Positions 22,778 to 22,858 of a stretch of 22,858 bases of DNA are shown in pieces; the stretch's first letter is position 1, and each line of letters starts with the position of its first letter. The notes below the pieces were generated by a model. That model worked only from the letters and a program-made list of their open reading frames with translations, did no database searches and had not been told where the DNA came from. Made by a program: the position numbers and the translations under genes. Source of the stretch: Brachionus koreanus (lineage: Eukaryota > Rotifera > Eurotatoria > Ploima > Brachionidae); assembly GCA_016987375.1 (NCBI GenBank), contig PJRA01000549.1, forward strand, positions 213,381 through 236,238, in the 5' to 3' direction.

Positions 22778-22858
22778 AAAGCAGGAAGACTAACGTAATC
22801 CGGCTATAGTAGACTTTTCGTTATTTTTGTTTCTACCGACATTGTCCAGTCTATTTTT

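Larger units (their letters stand above)
22499..22858. other. SMG5 3' flank
   Basis: No PIN-domain coding sequence could be read in any frame. No canonical AATAAA is present on the plus strand; the nearest are AATAAT runs in the (TAA)n tract at 22721-22737. A near-perfect palindrome follows at 22752-22777. Confidence 0.55.

Overview
This window looks like nuclear DNA of an invertebrate animal with a compact, very AT-rich genome. Evidence: standard genetic code, spliceosomal GT-AG introns (mostly 44-63 nt), AATAAA-type poly(A) signals, and animal genes (groucho/TLE, an ER-type 2-Cys peroxiredoxin, SERBP1/HABP4, SMG5). Intergenic DNA is about three-quarters A+T, while exons, above all groucho, are much richer in G+C. 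I cannot fix the phylum. A rotifer or similar small protostome is a guess, based on the short introns and on my unverified recollection of similar proline-rich EF-hand proteins in rotifers.

Layout. (1) 152-1654 (+): 3' four exons of QRSL1/GatA, the mitochondrial Glu-tRNA(Gln) amidotransferase A subunit; the 5' end lies outside. (2) 4075-2694 (-): complete three-exon SERBP1/HABP4-type ribosome- and RNA-binding protein, convergent with QRSL1. (3) 6033-5150 (-): complete three-exon secretory-pathway peroxiredoxin (PRDX4 type). (4) 6034-12530: 6.5 kb with no credible gene, containing a diverged tandem duplication and microsatellites; it separates the divergent PRDX4 and groucho genes. (5) 12531-15284 (+): complete three-exon groucho co-repressor with Q domain, two poly-alanine tracts and WD40 propeller. 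(6) 15285-18255: groucho 3' UTR, then a transposon graveyard with a TA-flanked MITE-like element, a broken piggyBac-type transposase tail and a Tc1/mariner DDE relic. (7) 18256-19563 (+): single-exon protein with proline/valine-rich repeats and two C-terminal EF-hands, function unknown. (8) 19790-22498 (+): seven-exon SMG5 nonsense-mediated-decay factor that ends without the usual PIN domain. (9) 22499-22858: non-coding DNA with a near-perfect palindrome.

The genes are housekeeping or developmental and do not form one pathway: mitochondrial translation, ribosome/mRNA binding, ER redox, Notch/Wnt co-repression and mRNA surveillance. The most interesting items are the PIN-less SMG5 model, the alveolin-like EF-hand protein, the duplicated block with splice-site-like cores upstream of groucho, and the nested transposon relics. 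I did not find a convincing new multi-gene system.
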